Assembly (NCBI GenBank): GCA_028289455.1
Contig: JANQPN010000060.1
Location: 1 to 64,000, forward strand
Origin: Wenzhouxiangellaceae bacterium
GTDB taxonomy: Bacteria > Pseudomonadota > Gammaproteobacteria > Xanthomonadales > Wenzhouxiangellaceae
DNA: 64,000 nucleotides
Reading direction: 5' to 3'
Within the stretch, counting starts at the first letter, position 1. Every line of letters begins with the position of its first letter. The notes below the pieces were generated by a model that was given only the letters and a program-made list of their open reading frames with translations, did not search any database and was not told the DNA's origin. The position numbers and the translations under genes were made by a program. This document shows positions 43,521-50,831 of this stretch, piece after piece.

Positions 43521-44786
43521 ATGGTTATCGCATATCGGAACCACTGGATTACAAATAGCCTTTTGCTGCTGGCAGCTATGATGATCAATGCCTGTGCTTC
43601 TGTTACCGAGCATGTCGATTTGCTGGTTAACAATGCAACGGTATACACAGGCGACGGTAGTGAGCCTTTTATTGGAACCATTGCGGTCCGTGACAGCAAA
43701 TTTATCCACGTATCATCTTCCAGTGATACAACATTCACCGCAGACCGGACAATCGATGCAACTGGTAAGTTTATTACCCCGGGTTTATGGGACGCCCATG
43801 CCCATGTGCGCAGTTCGGCCACAGGCGGATTGAGTGGAGAGCGTTTCTTGCAATTCGGCGTCACTTCAATCCATGACCTGGGCGGCATAACCAGCCGTAT
43901 CAAAGCCTTTGAGCAGGAGATTGATCGCAACCCCCTAACAGGCCCCAGAATTTATCCTGTCTACTTCATGATAAACGGTGAATCATTCGGGACATTCCAG
44001 CGCAAAGTCACTACTGAACAGGAAGCTCAGTCCGCACTTGACGAGCTGGCGATGACCGGCGCAAGACAAATCAAAATACATCGCGCTGTTTCTCCGGAAC
44101 TTGCACCTTTCATTTTTCAGGAAGCCAAACGACTTGGCTTAACAGTGACGGGGCATATTCCACTTGGGATGGATCCTTTAGATGCCTGCCGTGCAGGTAT
44201 GCTGGGTATCGAGCACATCGGTTCGTTTATCGAAGCGTTTATCTCCGTTGCGCCACAGGACCGTAACAACTCGCAAGCCGGTATTGACTATATGCTATCA
44301 GCAGAAGCAGATCACTTATATGAGTGCCTTAAAAGCAATAAAGTAGCAGTTACCCCGACACTCGTTACCTATTTGGCTATCGCCAAAAGGCGGTCTGCAG
44401 GTGCGGAAATACCTCAAGCATTCAAAGATTTTATTCAGGACAACGGAACCATAGCCAAACGGTTATACGATGAAGGAGTAGTGATTCTGGCGGGTACTGA
44501 TGTTTCAGATTTGAACAACCCCAGTATATTGCAACCCGGGCTTGCTTTACATGATGAGCTTAGGATGATGGAAGAGGCCGGCTTGCCTGCAACAGCTTTA
44601 ATACGTATTGCCACACTTAACCCGGCAACGGCTGTTAATGCCGATAAGGTGACTGGATCAATTGCCATCTCAAAAAATGCTGATTTCCTAATTCTCAGCG
44701 ACGATCCGGGCAAAACTATAACCAACCTGCGTAAGATTGAATATGTGTTTAAAGAAGGTGTTTTAGTCCATGCAGCATTGGACTAA
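43521..44786 (+). CDS. amidohydrolase family lipoprotein
   Basis: The 421-residue protein starts with a lipoprotein-like signal (LLLLAAMMINAC, Cys25). A metal-dependent amidohydrolase fold follows: VDLLVNNATVYTGDG, the HxH site in GLWDAHAHV, KIH (possible carboxylated Lys), His in VTGHIPLG and IEHIGS, and Asp in LAGTDVS. The C-terminal NADFLILSDDP closes the composite beta domain. This layout matches imidazolonepropionase-like or Xaa-Pro dipeptidase-like amidohydrolases exported to the periplasm. The specific substrate is unknown. It converges on the AT-rich block with only 7 bp to the next stop. Confidence 0.88.
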   Translation: MVIAYRNHWITNSLLLLAAMMINACASVTEHVDLLVNNATVYTGDGSEPFIGTIAVRDSKFIHVSSSSDTTFTADRTIDATGKFITPGLWDAHAHVRSSATGGLSGERFLQFGVTSIHDLGGITSRIKAFEQEIDRNPLTGPRIYPVYFMINGESFGTFQRKVTTEQEAQSALDELAMTGARQIKIHRAVSPELAPFIFQEAKRLGLTVTGHIPLGMDPLDACRAGMLGIEHIGSFIEAFISVAPQDRNNSQAGIDYMLSAEADHLYECLKSNKVAVTPTLVTYLAIAKRRSAGAEIPQAFKDFIQDNGTIAKRLYDEGVVILAGTDVSDLNNPSILQPGLALHDELRMMEEAGLPATALIRIATLNPATAVNADKVTGSIAISKNADFLILSDDPGKTITNLRKIEYVFKEGVLVHAALD

Positions 44787-44793
44787 ATTGGGT

Positions 44794-45084
44794 TTACCTT
44801 TGTTGTTCTTTTGTCGTTTCTAAGCCGTTATACCAATTACGCATCAATACTTTTAGCGCCTCAGCTTTCAGTGATTGAATTTGATCGGCAAGTTTCTTAC
44901 TGACCGGGACAAAAGGACTGGTATTGTTGAAGGATGATACATATAAGTTGATCAGATGCTGATCGCAGGATTCGCAGCCGTCGGCATGACTTGCGTCGGA
45001 GATATATACCCATTGTAGATTTTCACAGCAACTCATTTTTATTATCTCAGCATAATGTTTAGTAAAACCATCAACTAATTCCAT
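44794..45084 (-). CDS. hypothetical protein (96 aa), Cys-rich centre
   Basis: ATG 45084 overlaps the stop of the upstream gene as TGATG, indicating coupling; the frame also opens upstream to 45108. The 96-residue product has a Cys-rich centre (MSCCENLQWVY, DGCESCDQHLINLY) and a helical, basic C-terminus. I do not recognise the family. A metal site or disulfides are possible. It forms a two-gene unit with 45084-45587. Confidence 0.6.
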   Translation of the reverse strand: MELVDGFTKHYAEIIKMSCCENLQWVYISDASHADGCESCDQHLINLYVSSFNNTSPFVPVSKKLADQIQSLKAEALKVLMRNWYNGLETTKEQQR

Positions 45085-45587
45085 CAAATATATTGATATG
45101 ATGACCAATATGATTTAAAGATTGAACCATCAAGATCGTTTATATTTGATTTGTGCTCTACCTCTACATTCTCAGCAGATTCTGTGATAGATAACATCAG
45201 CTCAAACAAACCCTCAATTGCATCCTGATTCCATTCAGGCCCCATGCGATAATCCAAAGCTATTCCATCTGAATAAACAAACACCCCTAATACTGGAATT
45301 CTTTTTCCTGTTGGGCTTTTTATATCACCAAAACACAAATGAAATGGCTCAGCCTCTCCTGAAATAACAAAACTTGATGGGTTGTCATCAATCAAAATGG
45401 GAACTATACATTCTTGTGACACAGACCAGTAACAAGGATTCTCAGTTACAATACTTCCTGAATGATCTTTTAATATTTTATATCCATCGATAACCTCTTT
45501 ACCTGATAGATTATTTAGCTCTATGTCAGGAAGAGAACCATCATCTTCACAAAACAATTCCAGCAATTTACTCCAATTTGTGATCAT
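45084..45587 (-). CDS. hypothetical acidic protein (167 aa), immunity-protein-like
   Basis: The 167-residue protein is acidic and cytoplasmic by sequence, with a beta-rich centre (PVLGVFVYSDGIALDYRMGP followed by EWNQDAIEGLFELMLSI). Size, acidity, low GC and the IALDYRMGPEW phrase remind me of immunity-type proteins of polymorphic toxin loci, but I cannot name a family and no toxin is nearby. It is coupled to 44794-45084. No clear ribosome site precedes ATG 45587. Confidence 0.55.
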   Translation of the reverse strand: MITNWSKLLELFCEDDGSLPDIELNNLSGKEVIDGYKILKDHSGSIVTENPCYWSVSQECIVPILIDDNPSSFVISGEAEPFHLCFGDIKSPTGKRIPVLGVFVYSDGIALDYRMGPEWNQDAIEGLFELMLSITESAENVEVEHKSNINDLDGSIFKSYWSSYQYI

Positions 45588-45645
45588 ATTAGATATTAAT
45601 ACTACATATTATTAAATTTTAAGCTGCTTCTTTTATTTATTAAAT

Positions 45646-45972
45646 TTACGAACTACATGCAAACAGCAAACCCTTTCTGGATCTACTGACAAACACAATC
45701 CCTGCATCAACAGAAGTATCATTATCTGCATCTTTTAAGACTACGCCCAAGTTTGTTATTTTGCTTCTTATCAGTTCTTTCTCGCTTTCATTTCCATGAG
45801 CCTGGCTCATCAGTTGGTTGTAGCGATCAAATAGCGGGTAAATTTTGGCAAATGACTTTGTTGGATTAAGGTACCCATGCAGTGTACTTTTCATTCGCCA
45901 TTTAAGCTTAACGGTTCCCCATGTAACGCCGGCAGCGTCTATTACAGAGTATGTCTTGTTAAGCTCCAGCAT
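45646..45972 (-). CDS. hypothetical protein (108 aa)
   Basis: A small protein of mixed composition; the N-terminal half has beta-type segments (TYSVIDAAGVTWGTVKLKW) and the rest is charged. The start overlaps the end of 45959-46405 by 14 bp, so the two are co-transcribed. No signal peptide, membrane helix or recognised motif is present. Confidence 0.55.
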   Translation of the reverse strand: MLELNKTYSVIDAAGVTWGTVKLKWRMKSTLHGYLNPTKSFAKIYPLFDRYNQLMSQAHGNESEKELIRSKITNLGVVLKDADNDTSVDAGIVFVSRSRKGLLFACSS

Positions 45973-46405
45973 AATGAAGATCGTTAGACTTGTCGGTATT
46001 CAACTGAATCTTGCTGAATAGTTCGCCAAGCGTTACATCCTCCCGCCACATGGACTCTACTTGAGCTAGTTCAATATCAAACTCCTCAGACAGATTCTCG
46101 AGAAATGTTTCACATTCCATCATATCTGCTAGTGGTACTTTTCCTCCATAGGTTGTTTTGTAAACATCCATAACCAGATCATCCGGGTGGAACTTAAGTC
46201 TTAATCTCGAAGATATTGCCATCCCATCTACAAAACATTCCAAGAAGGTTCGGATTTTGTATTTGGATGAATTTGGAAATCTAAGTTTCCACGGCCGGCC
46301 GGTACAGCTACGGTTGCGATAAGGCTTCATATCATGCCTGTATTTAAGGTAATGATAGATACCGAGTATTGAAGCGACTAAACAAGGGTAGAACCAATCA
46401 GGCAT
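45959..46405 (-). CDS. hypothetical protein (148 aa) with N-terminal hydrophobic segment
   Basis: The N-terminus has one short hydrophobic segment (WFYPCLVASILGIYHYL) and then a basic region. The C-terminal 80 residues form an acidic helical domain (LADMMECETFLENLSEEFDI, WREDVTLGELFSKI) with the look of a small acyl-carrier-like or DUF1493-like fold, which is only a resemblance. It overlaps the 108-residue gene downstream and lies 15 bp after the kinase-like gene. Confidence 0.55.
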   Translation of the reverse strand: MPDWFYPCLVASILGIYHYLKYRHDMKPYRNRSCTGRPWKLRFPNSSKYKIRTFLECFVDGMAISSRLRLKFHPDDLVMDVYKTTYGGKVPLADMMECETFLENLSEEFDIELAQVESMWREDVTLGELFSKIQLNTDKSNDLHYAGA

Positions 46406-46420
46406 TGTGGCTTCCTGCTG

Positions 46421-46936
46421 TCAGATTATGTACATGCTGATAAATTTGTTTATCTCTTTTACTGAAGTAATTCTATATACCTCTTTGCCTTTACTTCGAG
46501 ATTGAATCTTCTCGAATAGTTCCGGTGTCCAGAATCGGGGGGATAGTCTCAGGTACTTCCAGCCTGCCAATGTCCCTTTCCATACCGAACTGCCGTCGGG
46601 CCAGCCTACTGGTTTTACAAAAAGGCTCTTGAGCAACCTTTTGGTGACCCACCAGTAGTGAACGCCATAGGGTAAGTCAATGTATATGAGTGTATCTGCA
46701 GCATCGATACGCTGCCAGAAGGATTCCAAAGTACCTAGTCCATCGATAATCCAGCTGTCGGTAGCAATCAGGTCCTGATGCTTTGTTGCGTATTCATCCG
46801 GTGAGACACGCTCGCCGTTTTTCTTGTACTCGATTAAGTCCAGCGGATAGTATTGGATACCGGTTTTAGCAGACAGCTTTCTGCTTAGGGTGGACTTTCC
46901 TCCGCCTGGTTTACCGAATACAGCGATCTTGTTCAT
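46421..46936 (-). CDS. P-loop kinase-like protein (adenylate kinase/topology modulation-like)
   Basis: The 171-residue protein starts with a P-loop (IAVFGKPGGGKSTLSRKLS). Further features are DLIEYKKNGERVSPDEYATK, a Walker B-like DSWIIDGLG and the segment LIYIDLPYGVHYWWVTKRLLK. This fits the adenylate-kinase-like group often annotated FlaR or DNA topology modulation protein, whose true substrates are unknown. It lies 12 bp after 46949-47479 on the same strand. It is cytoplasmic. Confidence 0.8.
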   Translation of the reverse strand: MNKIAVFGKPGGGKSTLSRKLSAKTGIQYYPLDLIEYKKNGERVSPDEYATKHQDLIATDSWIIDGLGTLESFWQRIDAADTLIYIDLPYGVHYWWVTKRLLKSLFVKPVGWPDGSSVWKGTLAGWKYLRLSPRFWTPELFEKIQSRSKGKEVYRITSVKEINKFISMYII

Positions 46937-46948
46937 TGGCTGGTCTGG

Positions 46949-47479
46949 CTATGAGCTGCCGTACTCACCGATGACCTCTATCTCTCCAACGATGTTGTCA
47001 TTCAGTTCTTCAAGTTCCTCGGCAGGCACCCACCACTCCTTGTGATGGTCTGCGCCGACTTGCTCAATCTTATATTTCTGCATGAACTCGGCCCGCACCT
47101 TGAATCGGGTGACATAGCCGACTCCACTGTCTTTGATGTTCCACTTAATCGCGATTTCTTTGGCGTATTCTTCATTTGTGACGGGGTAGAAAATCGGTTG
47201 CTCAGGTAAACGGGGAGGCCAGCGTTTAAAGCCTGCGTCTTTTAACAGCTGCATTTCTTCCGGGCCGGTGGGTCGATAGAGAGTGATGGTTTTCTCGGTC
47301 ATCAAAGTATGCTCGGGCCAACGATATGTGTATGTCTTGTAGTTTATCTTCTGGGTTTCGAAATGATAAGCAGGAATGGTGGAATACGCTGCTTGTAAGT
47401 AGCTGATATCTATATAGGGAGATAAATAATATGACAGTGATTCAACCGATTTTGCATTTTTAAAGGTAGAGGTGGCCAA
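46949..47479 (-). CDS. conserved protein often labelled ADP-ribosylation/crystallin J1 (176 aa)
   Basis: The central block TLYRPTGPEEMQLLKDAGF, followed by RWPPRLPEQPIFYPVTNEEYA and GYVTRFKV, and the end EWWVPAEELEELNDNIVG match a widespread small family. As I recall, databases label it ADP-ribosylation/crystallin J1, although it lacks the glycohydrolase metal site. The biochemical role is unknown. It is first in a short operon with the kinase-like gene. It is cytoplasmic; its N-terminal 45 residues are less conserved-looking. Confidence 0.65.
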   Translation of the reverse strand: MATSTFKNAKSVESLSYYLSPYIDISYLQAAYSTIPAYHFETQKINYKTYTYRWPEHTLMTEKTITLYRPTGPEEMQLLKDAGFKRWPPRLPEQPIFYPVTNEEYAKEIAIKWNIKDSGVGYVTRFKVRAEFMQKYKIEQVGADHHKEWWVPAEELEELNDNIVGEIEVIGEYGSS

Positions 47480-47614
47480 ATTACAGGCTTGACTGGCGAA
47501 AAGTTTTCAACATCCGGTTTGGAAGTTGTTTATGGATGAAAATCTTAACGACACTACATACCAGAAAACATTGCGTCAGATTTGAACATACAGCAGTTAC
47601 TATGGAGGGTTAAC

Positions 47615-48202
47615 ATGAAACGAAAAACCTATTATCGTCAGGCGTTATTGGCTGGCATGCTGATGTTATTCGGAATATCGATAGCAAACGCCTATAACAC
47701 AACTAATTACAGCATCACCGTAAAAAACAATTCAAACAAGGTGGTGCATATGAAACTCGGTAAAGGTGTGGGCACCACCAGTGCTGAATGCGTCAATAAT
47801 GTCAACAGCAGGCTGAATGATGTCAAGCTGGATAGCGGCGCCAGCTATAACTTCGAGCTGTCGTTTAAGGGTGGTGACCAGTTTTATCTACCAGATGGCA
47901 GCGGTGGTTCCTTTGGTGTTCCCTTAGGCTGCCTGAAAGGCGATAAGAGCAATGAAACCACCATTCATTTTGACTATTTCATCGAAAGTGATTCGGATGC
48001 CTTTGCCTCTGTTCTGCTGCAGGATTACACCGATTCGGGCGATTTGATGCGTTGCTCAGCCATGACTCATCACCTTGATTTATTTGTGGTGAAAGCAGGC
48101 ACACTGGTCATTGGCTGTAGTGCCAATCGCGGTAGCGACAGCCATCAGGCAGTCACCATTTATATCAACAATCTACCGAAAGTAAAGGAGGAGTCAAAAT
48201 GA
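47615..48202 (+). CDS. hypothetical secreted protein (195 aa), first of a pair
   Basis: ATG 47615 has GGAGGG 7 nt upstream. A signal peptide (ends near ISIANA) precedes a beta-rich, Cys-containing domain: YSITVKNNSNKVVHMKLGKG, QFYLPDGSGGSFGVPLGC and HLDLFVVKAGTLVIGC. The first strand recalls proteins that begin with an NNS-type beta-sandwich, such as pore-forming aegerolysin-like folds, but this is only a resemblance. It overlaps the second secreted gene by 4 bp, so the two are made in equal amounts. Confidence 0.7.
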   Translation: MKRKTYYRQALLAGMLMLFGISIANAYNTTNYSITVKNNSNKVVHMKLGKGVGTTSAECVNNVNSRLNDVKLDSGASYNFELSFKGGDQFYLPDGSGGSFGVPLGCLKGDKSNETTIHFDYFIESDSDAFASVLLQDYTDSGDLMRCSAMTHHLDLFVVKAGTLVIGCSANRGSDSHQAVTIYINNLPKVKEESK

Positions 48203-48864
48203 AACACAATCCTATACTGCCATTGCTGTTAGCAACAACCGCATTGATTTCAAGTAATGTTTACGCGGACCAGAATTTTGTACTGTGTGTGAGCCCGCAA
48301 TACAGCAAGGGAATTACCCTGGAATACAATTCGGACGATTCCGGTTGCGTCGTTGATGATCACACCAACAACAATTTTTCCGAGTCAAATAAAAGCTTAG
48401 TCAAAGGCCGGGAGAATTCCGGAATCTTCTTCGAAGGCGGTGGTATCAACACAACTTTGACGGGTACCGTTCAAGAAGGCGACACAGCAGCAGATGGCTC
48501 AGGATTCAACATAAACGATCTGCCACATGGTCAAGGCCCAATCATTACAGATGGCGTTATATTGGTACCCTATACCGTAGTGTTTGAAAGCGCACATAAA
48601 GTATTAGGCATTGTGGCACATGGGAATTGCAACATCCGCAGTGAACGCGCGGAACGCGTGGCTATCAACGTGCTTAAAGACGGTAATAAAATCAGTGCGT
48701 TTACCTGCTATCACCCGGATAACTTAAGCAATACTTATTGTCAGCAAACTGAAAACTCCGATGACATTGGCATTGCGTTCACTAAAGCCCAGTCAGAATC
48801 ATTGTGCACGTCAAATGATGACATTAGCGACAGCGTCTCCGTACTGATTTATCCAACAGATTAG
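48199..48864 (+). CDS. hypothetical secreted protein (221 aa), second of a pair
   Basis: The product has a signal peptide (ends near SNVYA) and a Cys-rich mature part (seven Cys) with beta-type segments (GVILVPYTVVFESAHKVLG, NCNIRSERAERVAINVL). No family is recognised. It is coupled by ATGA to 47615-48202, with which it probably forms an extracellular or periplasmic complex. No enzyme motif is seen. Confidence 0.7.
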   Translation: MKHNPILPLLLATTALISSNVYADQNFVLCVSPQYSKGITLEYNSDDSGCVVDDHTNNNFSESNKSLVKGRENSGIFFEGGGINTTLTGTVQEGDTAADGSGFNINDLPHGQGPIITDGVILVPYTVVFESAHKVLGIVAHGNCNIRSERAERVAINVLKDGNKISAFTCYHPDNLSNTYCQQTENSDDIGIAFTKAQSESLCTSNDDISDSVSVLIYPTD

Positions 48865-48937
48865 CTGCCTGCTCAAGTTCTGTTTATCGATTGAAATGGT
48901 GAAATATGCTGTGCTTATTCCACCCTATATATTCCAG

Positions 48938-49243
48938 CTAGTTCTTAGTGGGCCAGCGATTGTTTAACTCATCAGCTATACCTCTGGCTTCAGCAATCAG
49001 TGCCTGCAGCATCCAGAAGTAGTCGCTGTTGATGGAGTTAACCGGTGTTTCGGGTGGATGGGTGGCGGCGTAGAGTTGGTTCAGGCGTTCGGAGAGTTTG
49101 TCCTGCAGGTCCAGGGTGTCGATGGTTTCGGGGATGGTGAAGATGCCATCGATCAGATGGGCTGAGCGCTTTTCGTAATCGCCTCGGTTTTCGTGGATAT
49201 AGATGGTATTGTTGGCAGACGTGGTAAGATTTTGGGTAGCCAT
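48938..49243 (-). CDS. hypothetical small protein (101 aa)
   Basis: ATG 49243 has AAGGAG 9 nt upstream and is preferred over an upstream frame opening at 49318. The 101-residue product is acidic and helical (LDLQDKLSERLNQLYAAT, FWMLQALIAEARGIADEL). It has an N-terminal stretch SANNTIYIHENRGDYEKR that resembles the small DUF3077-type proteins only loosely. A promoter with a palindrome over its -10 lies 87 bp upstream. The 298-bp spacer up to 49541 is AT-rich with no other gene visible. Confidence 0.6.
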   Translation of the reverse strand: MATQNLTTSANNTIYIHENRGDYEKRSAHLIDGIFTIPETIDTLDLQDKLSERLNQLYAATHPPETPVNSINSDYFWMLQALIAEARGIADELNNRWPTKN

Positions 49244-49325
49244 GATGCAACTCCTTTTCAGTTGGATTGTGGTTAGGGGCTTTGTGGTGTTGCAGCACTG
49301 CATTGCCCCGAATATCAATTCATAT

Positions 49326-49359
49326 ACACTATTATAGTGTTTTCATAGGGCCTTATAAA
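49326..49359 (-). promoter_or_regulatory. promoter with palindromic -10 for 48938-49243
   Basis: On the minus strand TTTATA (49359-49354), 17 nt and TATAAT (49336-49331) form a good sigma-70 promoter. The -10 lies in the centre of a perfect 15-nt palindrome, ACACTATAATAGTGT (49326-49340), which could be an operator for a small dimeric regulator. The implied 5' UTR is about 80 nt. Confidence 0.5.
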
Positions 49360-49541
49360 CCCTAATAATATAGTTAATAAATGTTTATAATAATTTATTG
49401 ATGGTGCAGAAACCACCTGTGACTCTAGTCAGCTTATATTAATAATTAATCACATTTTGAATGTTTTATTGGTATACATCAATTTTTCACTAAATTGCCC
49501 TATATGATTATTTATATATTGTCTTTATAAAATATTCATTA

Positions 49542-50276
49542 CTACCATGTCCACATAAGTTTATAAGAATCTTTTATTGTTGGGTTGGCTATATTCCAAA
49601 TGATCCGATTATTTTTCCATTTAGGTTTATTTATGTCTTTAAGCTCGTAGTAGCCTATTCGGTGTACCCCTTCGAAGCCTTCTGGTTTTCTGTTTTCAGG
49701 GAATACTATCTCAATGATAACCTCATTTGCCGGGTATGACTGATCTTGTATCCAATATTCATCTTTTTTAATAAACGCATCATTTAGATCACATAAAACC
49801 GATCTGGTGATCTCGTCCCCTATAGCAAGAGATTTTTCCAATTTGGTTGTTATTACACTATTGCCTCTCTCACTTTGAATCTTTGAAATAATTCCTGGTT
49901 CCACTACAATGTCTCGAACTTCACCATCAGAATAAACAGAATCAATAAAAGTGTTTAGCTCCTCTTTTATCGCGCTTATCTGAAGTGTTTTCTTATAGGT
50001 AGCAAATGCACCACTCTGATCGTGGATTGTAATGCATACATGTGCTAACTGTATTCGAAAATCATAGATACTACTTCTATCAAAGAAATAATCTTTGCTA
50101 AATAATGCAAGCTCAGCTCTGCTAGAGATTTCTAGTTTAGTATAGATACGCTTCAGTAGAGTCTTAACAGTATTTATACTTATTCCAAGCCCATCAGCGA
50201 TTTCAGATGTAGAATAACCATTACATGCTATAGAAACCACTTCCATTTCTCTTGGGGTAAGTTTAGATTGACCCAT
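49542..50276 (-). CDS. LuxR-type regulator with N-terminal HTH
   Basis: In the 244-residue protein the LuxR/GerE HTH is at the very N-terminus (LTPREMEVVSIACNGYSTSE then IADGLGISINTVKTLLKRIY, residues about 6-60) rather than the C-terminus. The remaining 180 residues form an unrecognised mixed domain (FRIQLAHVCITIHDQSGAFA, EEYWIQD-type region, RIGYYELKDINKPKWK). The domain order is unusual for the family. The gene is divergent from a strongly translated 68-residue protein gene with 112 bp between, and probably regulates it. Confidence 0.8.
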   Translation of the reverse strand: MGQSKLTPREMEVVSIACNGYSTSEIADGLGISINTVKTLLKRIYTKLEISSRAELALFSKDYFFDRSSIYDFRIQLAHVCITIHDQSGAFATYKKTLQISAIKEELNTFIDSVYSDGEVRDIVVEPGIISKIQSERGNSVITTKLEKSLAIGDEITRSVLCDLNDAFIKKDEYWIQDQSYPANEVIIEIVFPENRKPEGFEGVHRIGYYELKDINKPKWKNNRIIWNIANPTIKDSYKLMWTW

Positions 50277-50288
50277 TTAAAGCCCCTT

Positions 50289-50318
50289 GTCCCCCAGGTG
50301 GGTGACATGTCCTAGTAT
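50289..50318 (+). promoter_or_regulatory. possible LuxR-type operator and promoter of 50389-50595
   Basis: An imperfect palindrome GTCCCCCAGGTGGGTGAC (50289-50306) is followed by TAGTAT (50313-50318), a possible -10. It lies in the shared 112-bp region between the LuxR-type gene and the 68-residue gene, the expected place for an operator. The -35 is not clear. Confidence 0.35.
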
Positions 50319-50388
50319 AGATTTGTATTAAAGTTGTTCTTGCGCCAATAAGGTGCTAATCAATTTTAACGTATCTGAGGAGGATATC

Positions 50389-50595
50389 ATGGAAAATTCA
50401 ATCTATGTTACTAGTAAACTTCCTTTGAGCACAGGAGGGTTTCACGACACGCTCGTCGTAAATGATTATGGCCTTGTGGATTGTCATAGCACTGTCAACT
50501 ATGGTGGTAATAGGACTCTCTATAGAGATACTCATTTTGGGCAGAGTAGACTAACAGACTTTTTCAGCCCTACAACTGGTCAAATTTATCGGTAA
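50389..50595 (+). CDS. small protein (68 aa) divergent from the LuxR-type regulator
   Basis: ATG 50389 has a near-perfect ribosome site (GAGGAGG, 6 nt upstream) and a strong terminator follows, so the gene is real and probably well expressed. The 68-residue product starts MENSIYVTSKLPLSTGGFHD and contains a Gly/Asn/Thr-rich middle (VNYGGNRTLYRDTHFGQSR). It has one Cys and no signal peptide or membrane segment. No family is recalled. It may be the main target of the neighbouring regulator; a modified-peptide or structural role are both possible. Confidence 0.75.
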   Translation: MENSIYVTSKLPLSTGGFHDTLVVNDYGLVDCHSTVNYGGNRTLYRDTHFGQSRLTDFFSPTTGQIYR

Positions 50596-50601
50596 CCACA
50601 G

Positions 50602-50626
50602 ATGCCCCTACATTTTGTAGGGGCAT
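50602..50626 (+). terminator. rho-independent terminator of the 68-residue gene
   Basis: A perfect 11-bp stem (50602-50612 against 50616-50626) with a 3-nt loop (TTT) is followed by TCTT, 7 bp after the stop codon. Confidence 0.85.
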
Positions 50627-50831
50627 TCTTACAGTATCGGAAACTTGTAGGCACTAATACGCTACATTAAACTACTCAGAAAGGTTTATCTTATTAGACA
50701 AACCCCTAATAAATAACTACTAAAAGAAGCTCTTAGCCTTTTATTTAAACAATTTAGTTAAATTTTCAAATAACGCAGTATATGAGCACAGTTAATTAAT
50801 TTAGCTCTAAAGTAATTACAATCTGACATCA

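Noticed and set aside
46949..47479. ADP-ribosylglycohydrolase activity suggested by the usual database name
   Set aside because: None of the Asp/Glu metal-ligand motifs of ADP-ribosylglycohydrolases is present; the name is kept only as a family label.
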